From: CAZHMB01 sp964533515
GTDB taxonomy: Archaea > Nanobdellota > Nanobdellia > Pacearchaeales > GW2011-AR1
DNA: 7,341 bases
Assembly (NCBI GenBank): GCA_964533515.1
Contig: CAZHMB010000027.1
Location: 1-7,341, forward strand
Direction of reading: 5' to 3'
The position numbers and the translations under genes were made by a program. A model generated the notes under the pieces. It was not told the DNA's origin. It did no database searches and saw nothing but the letters and a program-made list of their open reading frames with translations. Of this stretch, positions 1 to 4,655 are shown one piece after another; the stretch's first letter is position 1; each line of letters starts with the position of its first letter.

Positions 1-90
1 ATCGGGAATAAACTGTCGGGAATGGTTCTAGTGGATTTGAGTTTTGAAAACAATTGAACTCTTAATTTGAGTTCTGGGAGAATTGTTATT
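1..90 (+). repeat. Intercistronic structured repeat, copy 0 (partial, leader of first gene)
   Basis: This is the 3' part of the leader repeat found before the other array genes; the H1 part lies off the window. It begins with the conserved linker ATCGGGAATAA. An H2-like segment (about 13-41) keeps the inner pairs around GGAATGGTTC but has several mismatches, so it is a decayed copy. H3 is intact: GAACTC (56-61) pairs with GAGTTC (69-74). SD-like GGGAG (76-80) follows and serves the ATG at 91. Confidence 0.7.
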
Positions 91-432
91 ATGGAAAAAT
101 TAACCGCAGACAAAAGAAAAAAAACAGAAAAAGAGAGAAATGAGCTACTTGAACTCTGGTACAATTGTAAAGAAGAAGAAGAGCGGAATCGTTTATCCCA
201 GGCATATGGAGGAGTTATACATAATTGTACGAATAAGTTTATTCGGATGTATGAAGAAGAAGAAAAAAAAGAAAACAGTGGTAAAGATTTTGTAGCTTTT
301 ATTAAGAAAAAAGTCGAATGTAGTGATATGGAAATATCTATACTTTTGATATTTATGGATTATGCATTAGAGAACGGAGGAGCTTGCTTTTGCGGTAGCG
401 GGCTTATTCATTGCAACGTTCAGCAAGACTAG
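91..432 (+). CDS. Hypothetical charged protein with a Cys-rich C-terminus (113 aa)
   Basis: I do not recognise this protein. The ATG at 91 is chosen over a TTG at 67 because SD-like GGGAG ends 10 bases before it and because the upstream bases belong to the leader repeat. The first 65 residues are highly charged and helical, rich in Lys and Glu (KEEEER, EEEEKKE). A more hydrophobic stretch (ISILLIFMDYAL) follows, and the protein ends with CFCGSGLIHCN. This end resembles a shortened SEC-C zinc motif (normally CxCGSG, about five residues, then C and C/H), but the spacing is not standard, so zinc binding is only a guess. No signal peptide or clear membrane segment is seen. It is the first visible member of the array, and its stop is followed 28 bases later by hairpin H1 of the next leader. 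Confidence 0.75.
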   Translation: MEKLTADKRKKTEKERNELLELWYNCKEEEERNRLSQAYGGVIHNCTNKFIRMYEEEEKKENSGKDFVAFIKKKVECSDMEISILLIFMDYALENGGACFCGSGLIHCNVQQD

Positions 433-523
433 TATGTTAAACTCAATCCTTTTAGAGTTTAAGTCTCCGGAAATTGTTTCTTGGGGCTTTGGTAATTCTG
501 GGTGAACTTTGAAGGAGAGAGTT
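433..523 (+). repeat. Intercistronic structured repeat, copy 1 (H1 only)
   Basis: H1 spans 461-489: AAGTCTCCGGAA pairs with TTCTTGGGGCTT through A-U, G-C and G-U pairs with one C-U mismatch. Just upstream, AAACTC (439-444) can pair with GAGTTT (455-460), a local hairpin replacing the usual ATTGTTTGAGAA box. H2 and H3 are absent. A strong SD, AAGGAGAG (512-519), precedes the GTG at 524. Confidence 0.8.
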
Positions 524-730
524 GTGAGTAATAAAAAAAGTTTTCAGGACATGAGTAAAGATGAATTGATTTTGAAACTGGAGGTAGCTTTGCAGGACAA
601 GTGTGATTTGGAAAAAGCCTGTACTGTTTATCTGGAGAAAATTAGTGCTCTGGAATTAAGTAAATCCAAATTAAGTGCGGATTTGGGAAATGCTGTTTCG
701 CGTGGTGGCGGAATAGTTACTTTCGGGTAG
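524..730 (+). CDS. Small coiled-coil protein, family A copy 1 (68 aa)
   Basis: The GTG at 524 is the likely start because AAGGAGAG lies 4-11 bases upstream; a TTG at 509 would place the SD inside the gene. The protein is a short, soluble, mostly helical chain with heptad-like Leu spacing from about residue 10 to 55. It is a clear paralog of the gene at 3343: both carry SK(D/E)ELILKL near the N-terminus, then D/ELEKA, and both finish with a Gly/Ser-containing tail ending in I/V-x-T-F. No catalytic motif, signal peptide or TM segment is seen. It lies between the Cys-tail gene and the first TM coiled-coil gene. A role as a small oligomerising partner of the longer coiled-coil proteins is inference from shared heptad style only. 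Confidence 0.8.
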   Translation: MSNKKSFQDMSKDELILKLEVALQDKCDLEKACTVYLEKISALELSKSKLSADLGNAVSRGGGIVTFG

Positions 731-875
731 CATTTTGGCGTTAATTGTTTGAGAATTTAAGTCTCCGGAAAATGTTTCTTGGGGCTTTGTTGAATCGGGA
801 ATAAATTTCTAGGAATGGTTCTTGGAGGTTTGGACTTTGAAAAATGAACTCTTAGATGAGTTCGGGAGAAATCTT
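731..875 (+). repeat. Intercistronic structured repeat, copy 2 (box + H1 + H2 + H3)
   Basis: This is the best complete copy. The box ATTGTTTGAGAA lies at 744-755. H1 spans 759-787. The linker AATCGGGAATAA leads to H2, where AAATTTCTAGGAA (803-815) pairs along its whole length with TTCTTGGAGGTTT (819-831) around a TGG loop, 13 pairs including G-U. H3 is GAACTC (846-851) with GAGTTC (858-863). SD-like GGGAG (864-868) directly abuts H3, so H3 folding could affect initiation at 876. Confidence 0.85.
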
Positions 876-1685
876 ATGCGTAGCCTTAAGCGTGTGTTTG
901 GTATTTTGAGCATGGCTTTTTTAGGAATTGTAGCGGTTCTTCCGCCGGCATTAGTTTTCAGAGTTATTTTTCTTGAAAAGGTGGATTTTGTTGCCAATTA
1001 CGTGGGCGTGAATATTAGCATGATGGATGAAGATTTAGTTCTAGGAGTTTGTTTTATAATCTTTGTCGTATCTCTTTCTCCGGCCTTTATTCTTTTCTTT
1101 TCAGCGTTTTCTGGGAAAAGAATCTCTTCCGGAAAAATCAATGAGTCAAAAAAAAGTTTCCACAGCCTTGAGAAGAAGCTTGCCAAAAGTGAGAAGGATT
1201 TAAGTGAACTTAGGCAAAAATTTTCTGAGAATAGCGAAGGACTTGTCGTTATCAATAAACTTGCTTCAGTCACTGGTAATGAGCTTACGGCTTCGAAAGA
1301 CGAGCTTCTTACTCGCAGTGTTGAACTTACTAAGGTTGAAAAAGATCTTGAAAGCTCCAACGAGAAACTCCTTATCTCTAAGGAAGATCTTTCTGGGGTT
1401 AATAATGAGCTTTCTCGTGCCAATTTGGACCTTAGCGCGGCCAAGGATAATATCGCAGAAGCCAAAGAAGCTCTCTCGAGTACCAAGGCAGAACTTGCCA
1501 GGGTTAGCGAAAAACTCACCCATACTGAAGAAGAACTAGTTGCCACAAAAAGTGAGCTATCGGTATTCAGGGAATTGCTTGATAAGGCCAATGAGAAATT
1601 TGCTCATAGCGAAAGTATTCTCGATGGCATAGGCAGGCTGCTTGAAGGCAGGGTGGACGAGGCTCGTTATATGTCGAAGGATTAG
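876..1685 (+). CDS. Two-TM membrane protein with long heptad coiled coil (269 aa)
   Basis: The ATG at 876 has GGGAG 7 bases upstream. An in-frame TTG at 822 would add 18 codons made of leader repeat and is rejected. The N-terminus MRSLKR is basic, then TM1 (about 8-32), a short acidic loop, TM2 (about 55-78) and basic GKRISSGK. By the positive-inside rule both ends are cytoplasmic. From about residue 87 to 250 the chain is a Glu/Lys/Ser/Leu-rich coiled coil. From about 142 it runs as nearly unbroken seven-residue units of the type xELSxxK (DELLTRS, VELTKVE, KDLESSN, EDLSGVN, NELSRAN). This suggests a membrane-anchored rod or scaffold with no enzymatic motif. It is a structural paralog of the 2175 gene; each is followed by an ankyrin-like gene. 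Function unknown. Confidence 0.88.
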   Translation: MRSLKRVFGILSMAFLGIVAVLPPALVFRVIFLEKVDFVANYVGVNISMMDEDLVLGVCFIIFVVSLSPAFILFFSAFSGKRISSGKINESKKSFHSLEKKLAKSEKDLSELRQKFSENSEGLVVINKLASVTGNELTASKDELLTRSVELTKVEKDLESSNEKLLISKEDLSGVNNELSRANLDLSAAKDNIAEAKEALSSTKAELARVSEKLTHTEEELVATKSELSVFRELLDKANEKFAHSESILDGIGRLLEGRVDEARYMSKD

Positions 1686-1786
1686 CAAGATGCATTTTAA
1701 TGTTTAGAGGCTAAGTCTTCAGAAATGTTCTGGAGATTTTGAACCAAAAGGATTTGAATTTTGACTAAAACTTGAGGAGAGATGTT
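1686..1786 (+). repeat. Intercistronic structured repeat, copy 3 (divergent H1)
   Basis: This is the most diverged H1 and the most informative. AAGTCTTCAGAA (1713-1724) and TTCTGGAGATTT (1728-1739) form 12 consecutive pairs around an ATG loop. Compared with the common H1, both arms have changed at several positions while pairing is kept, and the usual C-U mismatch is now C-G. H2 and H3 are not recognisable. SD GAGGAGAG (1774-1781) serves the GTG at 1787. Confidence 0.8.
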
Positions 1787-2017
1787 GTGCAAAAGAAAAA
1801 GACTGGTCCAAAAAGAATAAATAGAAGAGCTCTTTTCCGGGCAGCGGAACAAGGAAATATTCGAGTAATCGATTTATTTCTCAGGCGAGGAGGGGATATA
1901 TGTATAAAATACGGAGAGAAAACTCTTACTGGTGTCGCTGCTGATTCAAATCGATTGAAGCTTGTTGATTTTTTACGCAGGAAGCTTGCCATTAGAAATG
2001 CAAAGTTTGCCAAATAG
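1787..2017 (+). CDS. Ankyrin-like small protein, copy 1 (76 aa)
   Basis: The GTG at 1787 is chosen because the purine-rich SD GAGGAGAG ends 5 bases upstream; the TTG at 1772 overlaps that SD. After a basic N-terminus (QKKKTGPKR) the chain reads ALFRAAEQGNIRVIDLFLRRGGDI, then a TLTGVAADSNRLKLVDFLRR segment. These match the ankyrin pattern (xLxxAAxxGNxxVIxLLLxxGADI) for about two repeats. Two repeats are few for a stable ankyrin domain, so it may pack on a partner or oligomerise. The 3051 gene is a paralog in the same relative place, directly after a TM coiled-coil gene, which suggests the two products work together. No TM or signal peptide is visible. The ankyrin call is moderately sure; the partner is unknown. 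Confidence 0.78.
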   Translation: MQKKKTGPKRINRRALFRAAEQGNIRVIDLFLRRGGDICIKYGEKTLTGVAADSNRLKLVDFLRRKLAIRNAKFAK

Positions 2018-2174
2018 AACTAGGGCGTTCGTACGGTTGTGATTGTTTGAGGATCTAAGTCTCCGGAAAATGTTTCTTGGGACTTTGGCAAATCGGGAAT
2101 AATCTTTCGAGAAATGGTTCTTGGAAGTTTGCGTTTTGAAAAATGAACTCTTAATTGAGTTCGGGAGAAATGTC
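2018..2174 (+). repeat. Intercistronic structured repeat, copy 4 (box + H1 + H2 + H3)
   Basis: The box ATTGTTTGAGGA is followed by H1 at 2057-2085, where the 3' arm reads GGGACTT and turns a U-G pair into U-A. H2 has AATCTTTCGAGAAA (2101-2114) against TTCTTGGAAGTTT (2118-2130): 11 pairs with one bulged A and one mismatch, several of them changed on one or both sides relative to copy 2. H3 is GAACTC (2145-2150) with GAGTTC (2157-2162). GGGAG (2163-2167) abuts H3. Confidence 0.83.
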
Positions 2175-2960
2175 ATGTTATCGTATAAGAACATTCGAAA
2201 ACTCGTGGTGATGTCTGCAGTATTGACGGCCCTTTTGTTCGTGGCGCTTCCTGCATTTAGCTTCTTGTGGGAATACAAGCTTATAGGCGTAGAGATTTTA
2301 ATGGGAGCTTGTTTTGCGATTTCATTTCTGGTAATTTTCTTAGTTCTCTTTTTGCCCATGATGGTGATTGCGAGTGCGCAGAATCTCCTTTCTAATCTCA
2401 ACGAAAATATTGGATTGAGTACTGGACTTCGAGCAGAACTTTCAAAAATTAAAAAGGAGAATAAGAGAATCGAAGATGAGCTTAAGAAGACCAAAAAGAA
2501 TCTTAAGAGTGTTGAAGAAGAGCTTGATTCAGAGGAACGGGTTTTTGTCAGAGTAAGGGAGATGATGGAATTGGGAGAGAAAATCTCGACTAGAAAATCA
2601 TCGTTATATTACAAGGGCGTTCTTTCTCTTGCTTCTCAGAGCGCACTGAAGACCTTAGATAAAGGTGAGTTTTTTAGGTTTCCCTATACTCTGAATGCTC
2701 TTGTTAAAATGAGAGATTTGGAAGAGGGAGCCTTTCCTAAAAGAATTAACTTGGGCTATTTGGATCTCGGAAAAGCAATCGATAAAAGAGAGCTACCTTT
2801 GGATCGCGCATCTTTTCCAAAGGAGATCAAGTCAGATGATCCAAACAATAAGGGATTCATTAATGAAGATGCGCCAAGGTGCTCGAATCACAGAGGTCTT
2901 CCAAAGGGGATCAAGTCGGATGATCCAAACAATAAGGAATTACCTCAAGATATTGACTAG
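2175..2960 (+). CDS. Two-TM membrane protein with coiled coil and C-terminal repeat (261 aa)
   Basis: The ATG at 2175 has GGGAG 7 bases upstream; an in-frame TTG at 2121 would only add leader sequence. The order is basic N-terminus (MLSYKNIRK), TM1 (about 11-32), short loop, TM2 (about 41-67), a Lys/Glu coiled coil (about 85-135) and a more globular C-terminal half. The positive-inside rule puts the coil in the cytoplasm. Near the C-terminus a motif PKxIKSDDPNNK occurs twice (about 215-226 and 243-254). The architecture matches the 876 gene, but its coiled coil is shorter and less regular, so they are related by layout more than by close sequence. The next gene is again ankyrin-like, repeating the pair order. 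No enzymatic motif is recognised. Confidence 0.86.
   Translation: MLSYKNIRKLVVMSAVLTALLFVALPAFSFLWEYKLIGVEILMGACFAISFLVIFLVLFLPMMVIASAQNLLSNLNENIGLSTGLRAELSKIKKENKRIEDELKKTKKNLKSVEEELDSEERVFVRVREMMELGEKISTRKSSLYYKGVLSLASQSALKTLDKGEFFRFPYTLNALVKMRDLEEGAFPKRINLGYLDLGKAIDKRELPLDRASFPKEIKSDDPNNKGFINEDAPRCSNHRGLPKGIKSDDPNNKELPQDID
2815..2939 (+). repeat. 41-bp direct repeat, two copies with 84-bp period, inside CDS
   Basis: The two copies start near 2815 and 2899 and contain GATCAAGTC or its near match followed by GATGATCCAAACAATAAGG. They differ at only about three positions. The offset is 84 bases, a multiple of three, so the repeat is in frame and gives the duplicated peptide IKSDDPNNK. This looks like a recent internal duplication. 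Confidence 0.85.
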
Positions 2961-3050
2961 GCGGATAATTCATTTTTTATTGTTTGAGAAGATAAGTCTC
3001 CGGAATGTTTCTTGGGACTTTGTTATTGGTGATTTTTGAAGGGGTAGAGC
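2961..3050 (+). repeat. Intercistronic structured repeat, copy 5 (box + H1)
   Basis: The box ATTGTTTGAGAA (2979-2990) is followed by H1 at 2994-3020 with arms AAGTCTCCGGAA and TTCTTGGGACTT around a three-base loop. It has the same GGGACTT change as copy 4. H2 and H3 are absent. SD-like GAAGGGG (3038-3044) precedes the ATG at 3051. Confidence 0.8.
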
Positions 3051-3260
3051 ATGAGAAAGAAAACTAGTCCGAGTAAGAAGGAGATTAGATATCTTTTCCA
3101 AGCAGTACGAGGAGGAGATATAGGGACAATTAATTTGTATTTTAAGAATGGTGGCGTATACGATATAGTATACAAGGGAGAGTCTCTTATATATTATGCC
3201 GCAAGATTCAAGCAGCATAAAGTCCTCAATGCTTTGCGATGGCATAGGGCGAATGCATGA
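3051..3260 (+). CDS. Ankyrin-like small protein, copy 2 (69 aa)
   Basis: The ATG at 3051 follows GAAGGGG with normal spacing. The protein is a paralog of the 1787 gene. After a basic start (RKKTSPSKK) it reads YLFQAVRGGDIGTINLYFKN, then GESLIYYAARFKQHKVLNAL. This keeps the helix-turn-helix spacing and the YAA/QAV small-residue positions of ankyrin repeats, but with a weaker consensus than copy 1. It is soluble, with no membrane segment, and sits after the second TM coiled-coil gene, exactly as copy 1 sits after the first. The coiled-coil plus ankyrin pair therefore appears to have been duplicated or assembled twice. Molecular partner unknown. Confidence 0.76.
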   Translation: MRKKTSPSKKEIRYLFQAVRGGDIGTINLYFKNGGVYDIVYKGESLIYYAARFKQHKVLNALRWHRANA

Positions 3261-3342
3261 TTTTAAATTGTTTAGAAAGTAAGTCTCCGGAAAATGGTTC
3301 TTGGGGCTTTGTGAGTCGGGAATTAATTGAAAGGAATGTGTT
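3261..3342 (+). repeat. Intercistronic structured repeat, copy 6 (box + H1)
   Basis: The box ATTGTTTAGAA is followed by H1 at 3281-3309 with the standard arms and a GG change near the loop. A shortened linker (GTCGGGAATTAAT) then runs straight to the SD AAAGGA, as if H2 and H3 had been deleted. The ATG start at 3343 follows. Confidence 0.8.
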
Positions 3343-3546
3343 ATGATGGAAAAAAGATATCTTCAGAGTTTAAGTAAAGAAGAGTTAATTTTGAAACTCT
3401 GTGTGATGCAGCAAGAAAATGATGAATTAGAAAAAGCCGGAATTAATTATCGGGAGGAAATTCGCTTATTTGAATGTGACAATGCTAAGTTGAGAGAACC
3501 CCTAAGTGATATTAATCTAGGCGCCTCCGAAGTGCCCACTTTCTGA
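3343..3546 (+). CDS. Small coiled-coil protein, family A copy 2 (67 aa)
   Basis: The start is one of two adjacent ATG codons (3343 or 3346); SD AAAGGA lies 8-13 bases upstream of the first. It is a paralog of the 524 gene, sharing the LSKEELILKL segment, ELEKA and the terminal V-P-T-F that matches I-V-T-F there. The middle is helical with Glu-rich heptad-like spacing (QQENDELEKAGINYREEIRLFE). No membrane or catalytic feature is seen. The two copies are about 2.8 kb apart with different neighbours, so the family is placed in the array as an independent unit. The conserved N-terminal SK(D/E)EL and C-terminal TF are the best candidates for functional contacts. Confidence 0.8.
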   Translation: MMEKRYLQSLSKEELILKLCVMQQENDELEKAGINYREEIRLFECDNAKLREPLSDINLGASEVPTF

Positions 3547-3686
3547 CAAGGCTAGCATCTTGATATTTTGAGTTCAAGTCTCCGGAATGTTCTTGGGGCT
3601 TTGTTAAATTGGGAATAAATTTCTAAGAATAGTTCTTGGAGGTTTGAGTAATCAAAAGACTCTTAATTGAGTCGAGGAGAAAAGTT
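3547..3686 (+). repeat. Intercistronic structured repeat, copy 7 (H1 + H2 + H3)
   Basis: H1 spans 3576-3601 with the loop shortened symmetrically: one A on the left and one T on the right are lost together. H2 has AAATTTCTAAGAA (3617-3629) fully paired with TTCTTGGAGGTTT (3633-3645); relative to copy 2 one G-U became A-U and one A-U became... no pair was lost. H3 is GACTC (3658-3662) with GAGTC (3669-3673), where both arms lost a base pair together. AGGAGA precedes the GTG at 3687. Confidence 0.83.
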
Positions 3687-3911
3687 GTGAAAATTCTTCA
3701 AGGCATGTTGTTACTCGTTGCATGGTGCTGCGGGGTTGTGTTGCTTTTTGTTATGGGAATTTGTATCTTCTACATGGCTAGTTGTGCGATTGAGTCACCT
3801 GGCGTATCATTACTCGGGTGGCTTATGTTTGCACATGCGTCAATTGTCTCAAGCATTCTTTCTGTGGTAATGCTATCTTTACTTTGGAAAATAATTAAAA
3901 CGTTTTTCTAA
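3687..3911 (+). CDS. Small two-TM membrane protein (74 aa)
   Basis: The GTG at 3687 follows AGGAGA with normal spacing. Two hydrophobic helices fill the protein, about residues 5-30 (LLLVAWCCGVVLLFVMGICI) and 44-69, joined by a short polar loop (CAIESPG). The ends carry Lys (MKILQ and KIIKTFF), so both termini are probably cytoplasmic. It resembles the membrane part of the 876 and 2175 proteins without the coiled-coil extension, which makes it a possible minimal or truncated relative, although no clear sequence identity is seen. No holin, toxin or transporter signature can be assigned with confidence. Confidence 0.75.
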   Translation: MKILQGMLLLVAWCCGVVLLFVMGICIFYMASCAIESPGVSLLGWLMFAHASIVSSILSVVMLSLLWKIIKTFF

Positions 3912-4046
3912 TTTGAAGATGGCTTAATCGTTTGAGAAAGTAAGTCTACGGAAAATGTTTCTTGGAGCTTTAGAGAATTAGGAATAAACTTTTGAGAATG
4001 TTTCTTAGGGGTTTGAGTCTTTAGAAAATGAATAAAGGATGGAATT
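3912..4046 (+). repeat. Intercistronic structured repeat, copy 8 (degenerate H1, intact H2)
   Basis: The box ATCGTTTGAGAA leads to H1 at 3942-3970, where CTACGG and GGAGC changes break several middle pairs. H2 is perfect: AAACTTTTGAGAA (3986-3998) pairs at all 13 positions with TTCTTAGGGGTTT (4002-4014), although five or more positions differ from copy 2. H3 is lost. SD AAAGGA precedes the ATG at 4047. Confidence 0.8.
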
Positions 4047-4385
4047 ATGAATTTTAAGGGATTTAAAGAATGGGGCGGTTATGTCGTGGCTTTTTTGGCA
4101 TTATTTCTCATTCTTTTCTTTTTCGTAAATAGTGTTACTAGTAACTTTTCAGAAGATGAAAGCGTTGAGAGGGTCGTTGTTCCGAATGTTGTTGGAAAAA
4201 CATTAACCGAGTCAGTTGAAATTCTTAATGATCTTGGATTTTGGATTTCTAATGGATTCTTAATCGAAAGCAAAGAGGAGTTCGGAACTGTAGTCTCCAT
4301 ATTCCCTCCCGCTGGAAGTTATAGGAGCCGTGGATCACTTGTTGAATTATCTGTTTCTGGAGGGAGTAAGAGTTTTAACTTTTAA
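4047..4385 (+). CDS. Membrane-anchored single PASTA-domain protein (112 aa)
   Basis: The ATG at 4047 has AAAGGA about 7 bases upstream. A short basic N-terminus (NFKGFKEW) is followed by one TM helix (about 11-31), an acidic linker (SEDESVE) and a single PASTA domain (about 42-107). The domain is seen in VPNVVGKTLTESVEILNDLGF, the later VVSIFPPAGSYRSRGSLVELSVSGG and the typical P-x-x-G spacing. The charge pattern puts the PASTA domain outside the cytoplasm. In bacteria PASTA repeats sit on Ser/Thr kinases and penicillin-binding proteins and sense cell-wall fragments; here there is no kinase or transpeptidase part, only an anchor plus one repeat. Such a domain beside archaeal core genes is unexpected, because archaea lack standard murein. 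Confidence 0.88.
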   Translation: MNFKGFKEWGGYVVAFLALFLILFFFVNSVTSNFSEDESVERVVVPNVVGKTLTESVEILNDLGFWISNGFLIESKEEFGTVVSIFPPAGSYRSRGSLVELSVSGGSKSFNF

Positions 4386-4480
4386 TATTTTAGTCTAATC
4401 GTTTGAGAATTTAAGTCTCTGGAAAATGCTTCTTGGGGCTTTGGTAAATATGATAAAATCCGTAAATCAGAAAGGATGTT
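4386..4480 (+). repeat. Intercistronic structured repeat, copy 9 (box + H1)
   Basis: The box ATCGTTTGAGAA (4398-4409) is followed by H1 at 4413-4441 with arms AAGTCTCTGGAA and TTCTTGGGGCTT and a five-base loop. H2 and H3 are missing. AAAGGA lies a few bases before the ATG at 4481. This is the last copy; no further copy occurs downstream. Confidence 0.8.
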
Positions 4481-4594
4481 ATGAAAAATTTTATTGTGAG
4501 TATTTGGAAAAAGTTTGGGATGTGGCTTACTACTATTTCCTTCGCGGTGGTTCTTTACTTTATTGCGGAATTTGTTAAGCTTATTCAGCGATAA
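4481..4594 (+). CDS. 37-residue single-TM peptide
   Basis: This short frame is supported by its position after leader copy 9, a good SD (AAAGGA, 5 bases before the ATG) and a tidy stop just before a T-run and the terminator hairpin. The product starts MKNFIVSIWKKFGMW, has one hydrophobic helix (about 14-29, LTTISFAVVLYFIAEF) and ends KLIQR. It is a basic-ended membrane peptide of the size of small membrane regulators or type I toxin-like peptides, but nothing identifies it further. An 83-residue frame on the opposite strand overlaps this gene, the leader and the terminator and is judged a shadow. Confidence 0.65.
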   Translation: MKNFIVSIWKKFGMWLTTISFAVVLYFIAEFVKLIQR

Positions 4595-4613
4595 TTTTTT
4601 TCTTGAAAAGATT

Positions 4614-4655
4614 AAAAAGACTATTCTAAGCATTTGCTTATTTTGGTCTTTTTTT
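4614..4655. terminator. Bidirectional terminator-like hairpin closing the array
   Basis: AAAAAGAC (4614-4621) pairs with GTCTTTTT (4646-4653), and inside it TAAGC (4627-4631) pairs with GCTTA (4636-4640). An eight-base T-run ends the + strand side, and the minus strand also ends in a T-run after the same stem. It lies between convergent genes (the 37-residue peptide and the Sm-like gene), so it can serve both. Its form is that of an intrinsic terminator. Confidence 0.75.

Noticed and set aside
461..490. H1 as an ordinary intrinsic terminator
   Set aside because: The stem is followed by CTTTG and mixed sequence, not a T-run, and a real terminator-like hairpin of different design ends the array at 4614-4655.
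998..1591. Long minus-strand open frame (197 residues)
   Set aside because: It is antisense to the heptad coiled coil; the Ser/Leu-rich product is the expected shadow of Glu/Leu/Ser codon repeats, and it lacks an SD or promoter.
1973..2494. Minus-strand open frame of 173 residues
   Set aside because: It covers leader copy 4 and parts of two supported genes on the other strand, with no start signal of its own.
433..4480. Integron cassette array with attC sites
   Set aside because: Size and one-way layout fit, but I see no paired RYYYAAC/GTTRRRY core sites and no integrase gene, and the stems depend on G-U pairs that favour RNA over folded single-stranded DNA.
433..4480. CRISPR array
   Set aside because: The repeats are imperfect and spaced by whole genes of different lengths, not by uniform spacers.
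4382..4633. Minus-strand open frame of 83 residues
   Set aside because: It overlaps leader copy 9, the SD-supported 37-residue gene and the terminator hairpin, and has no promoter or SD.
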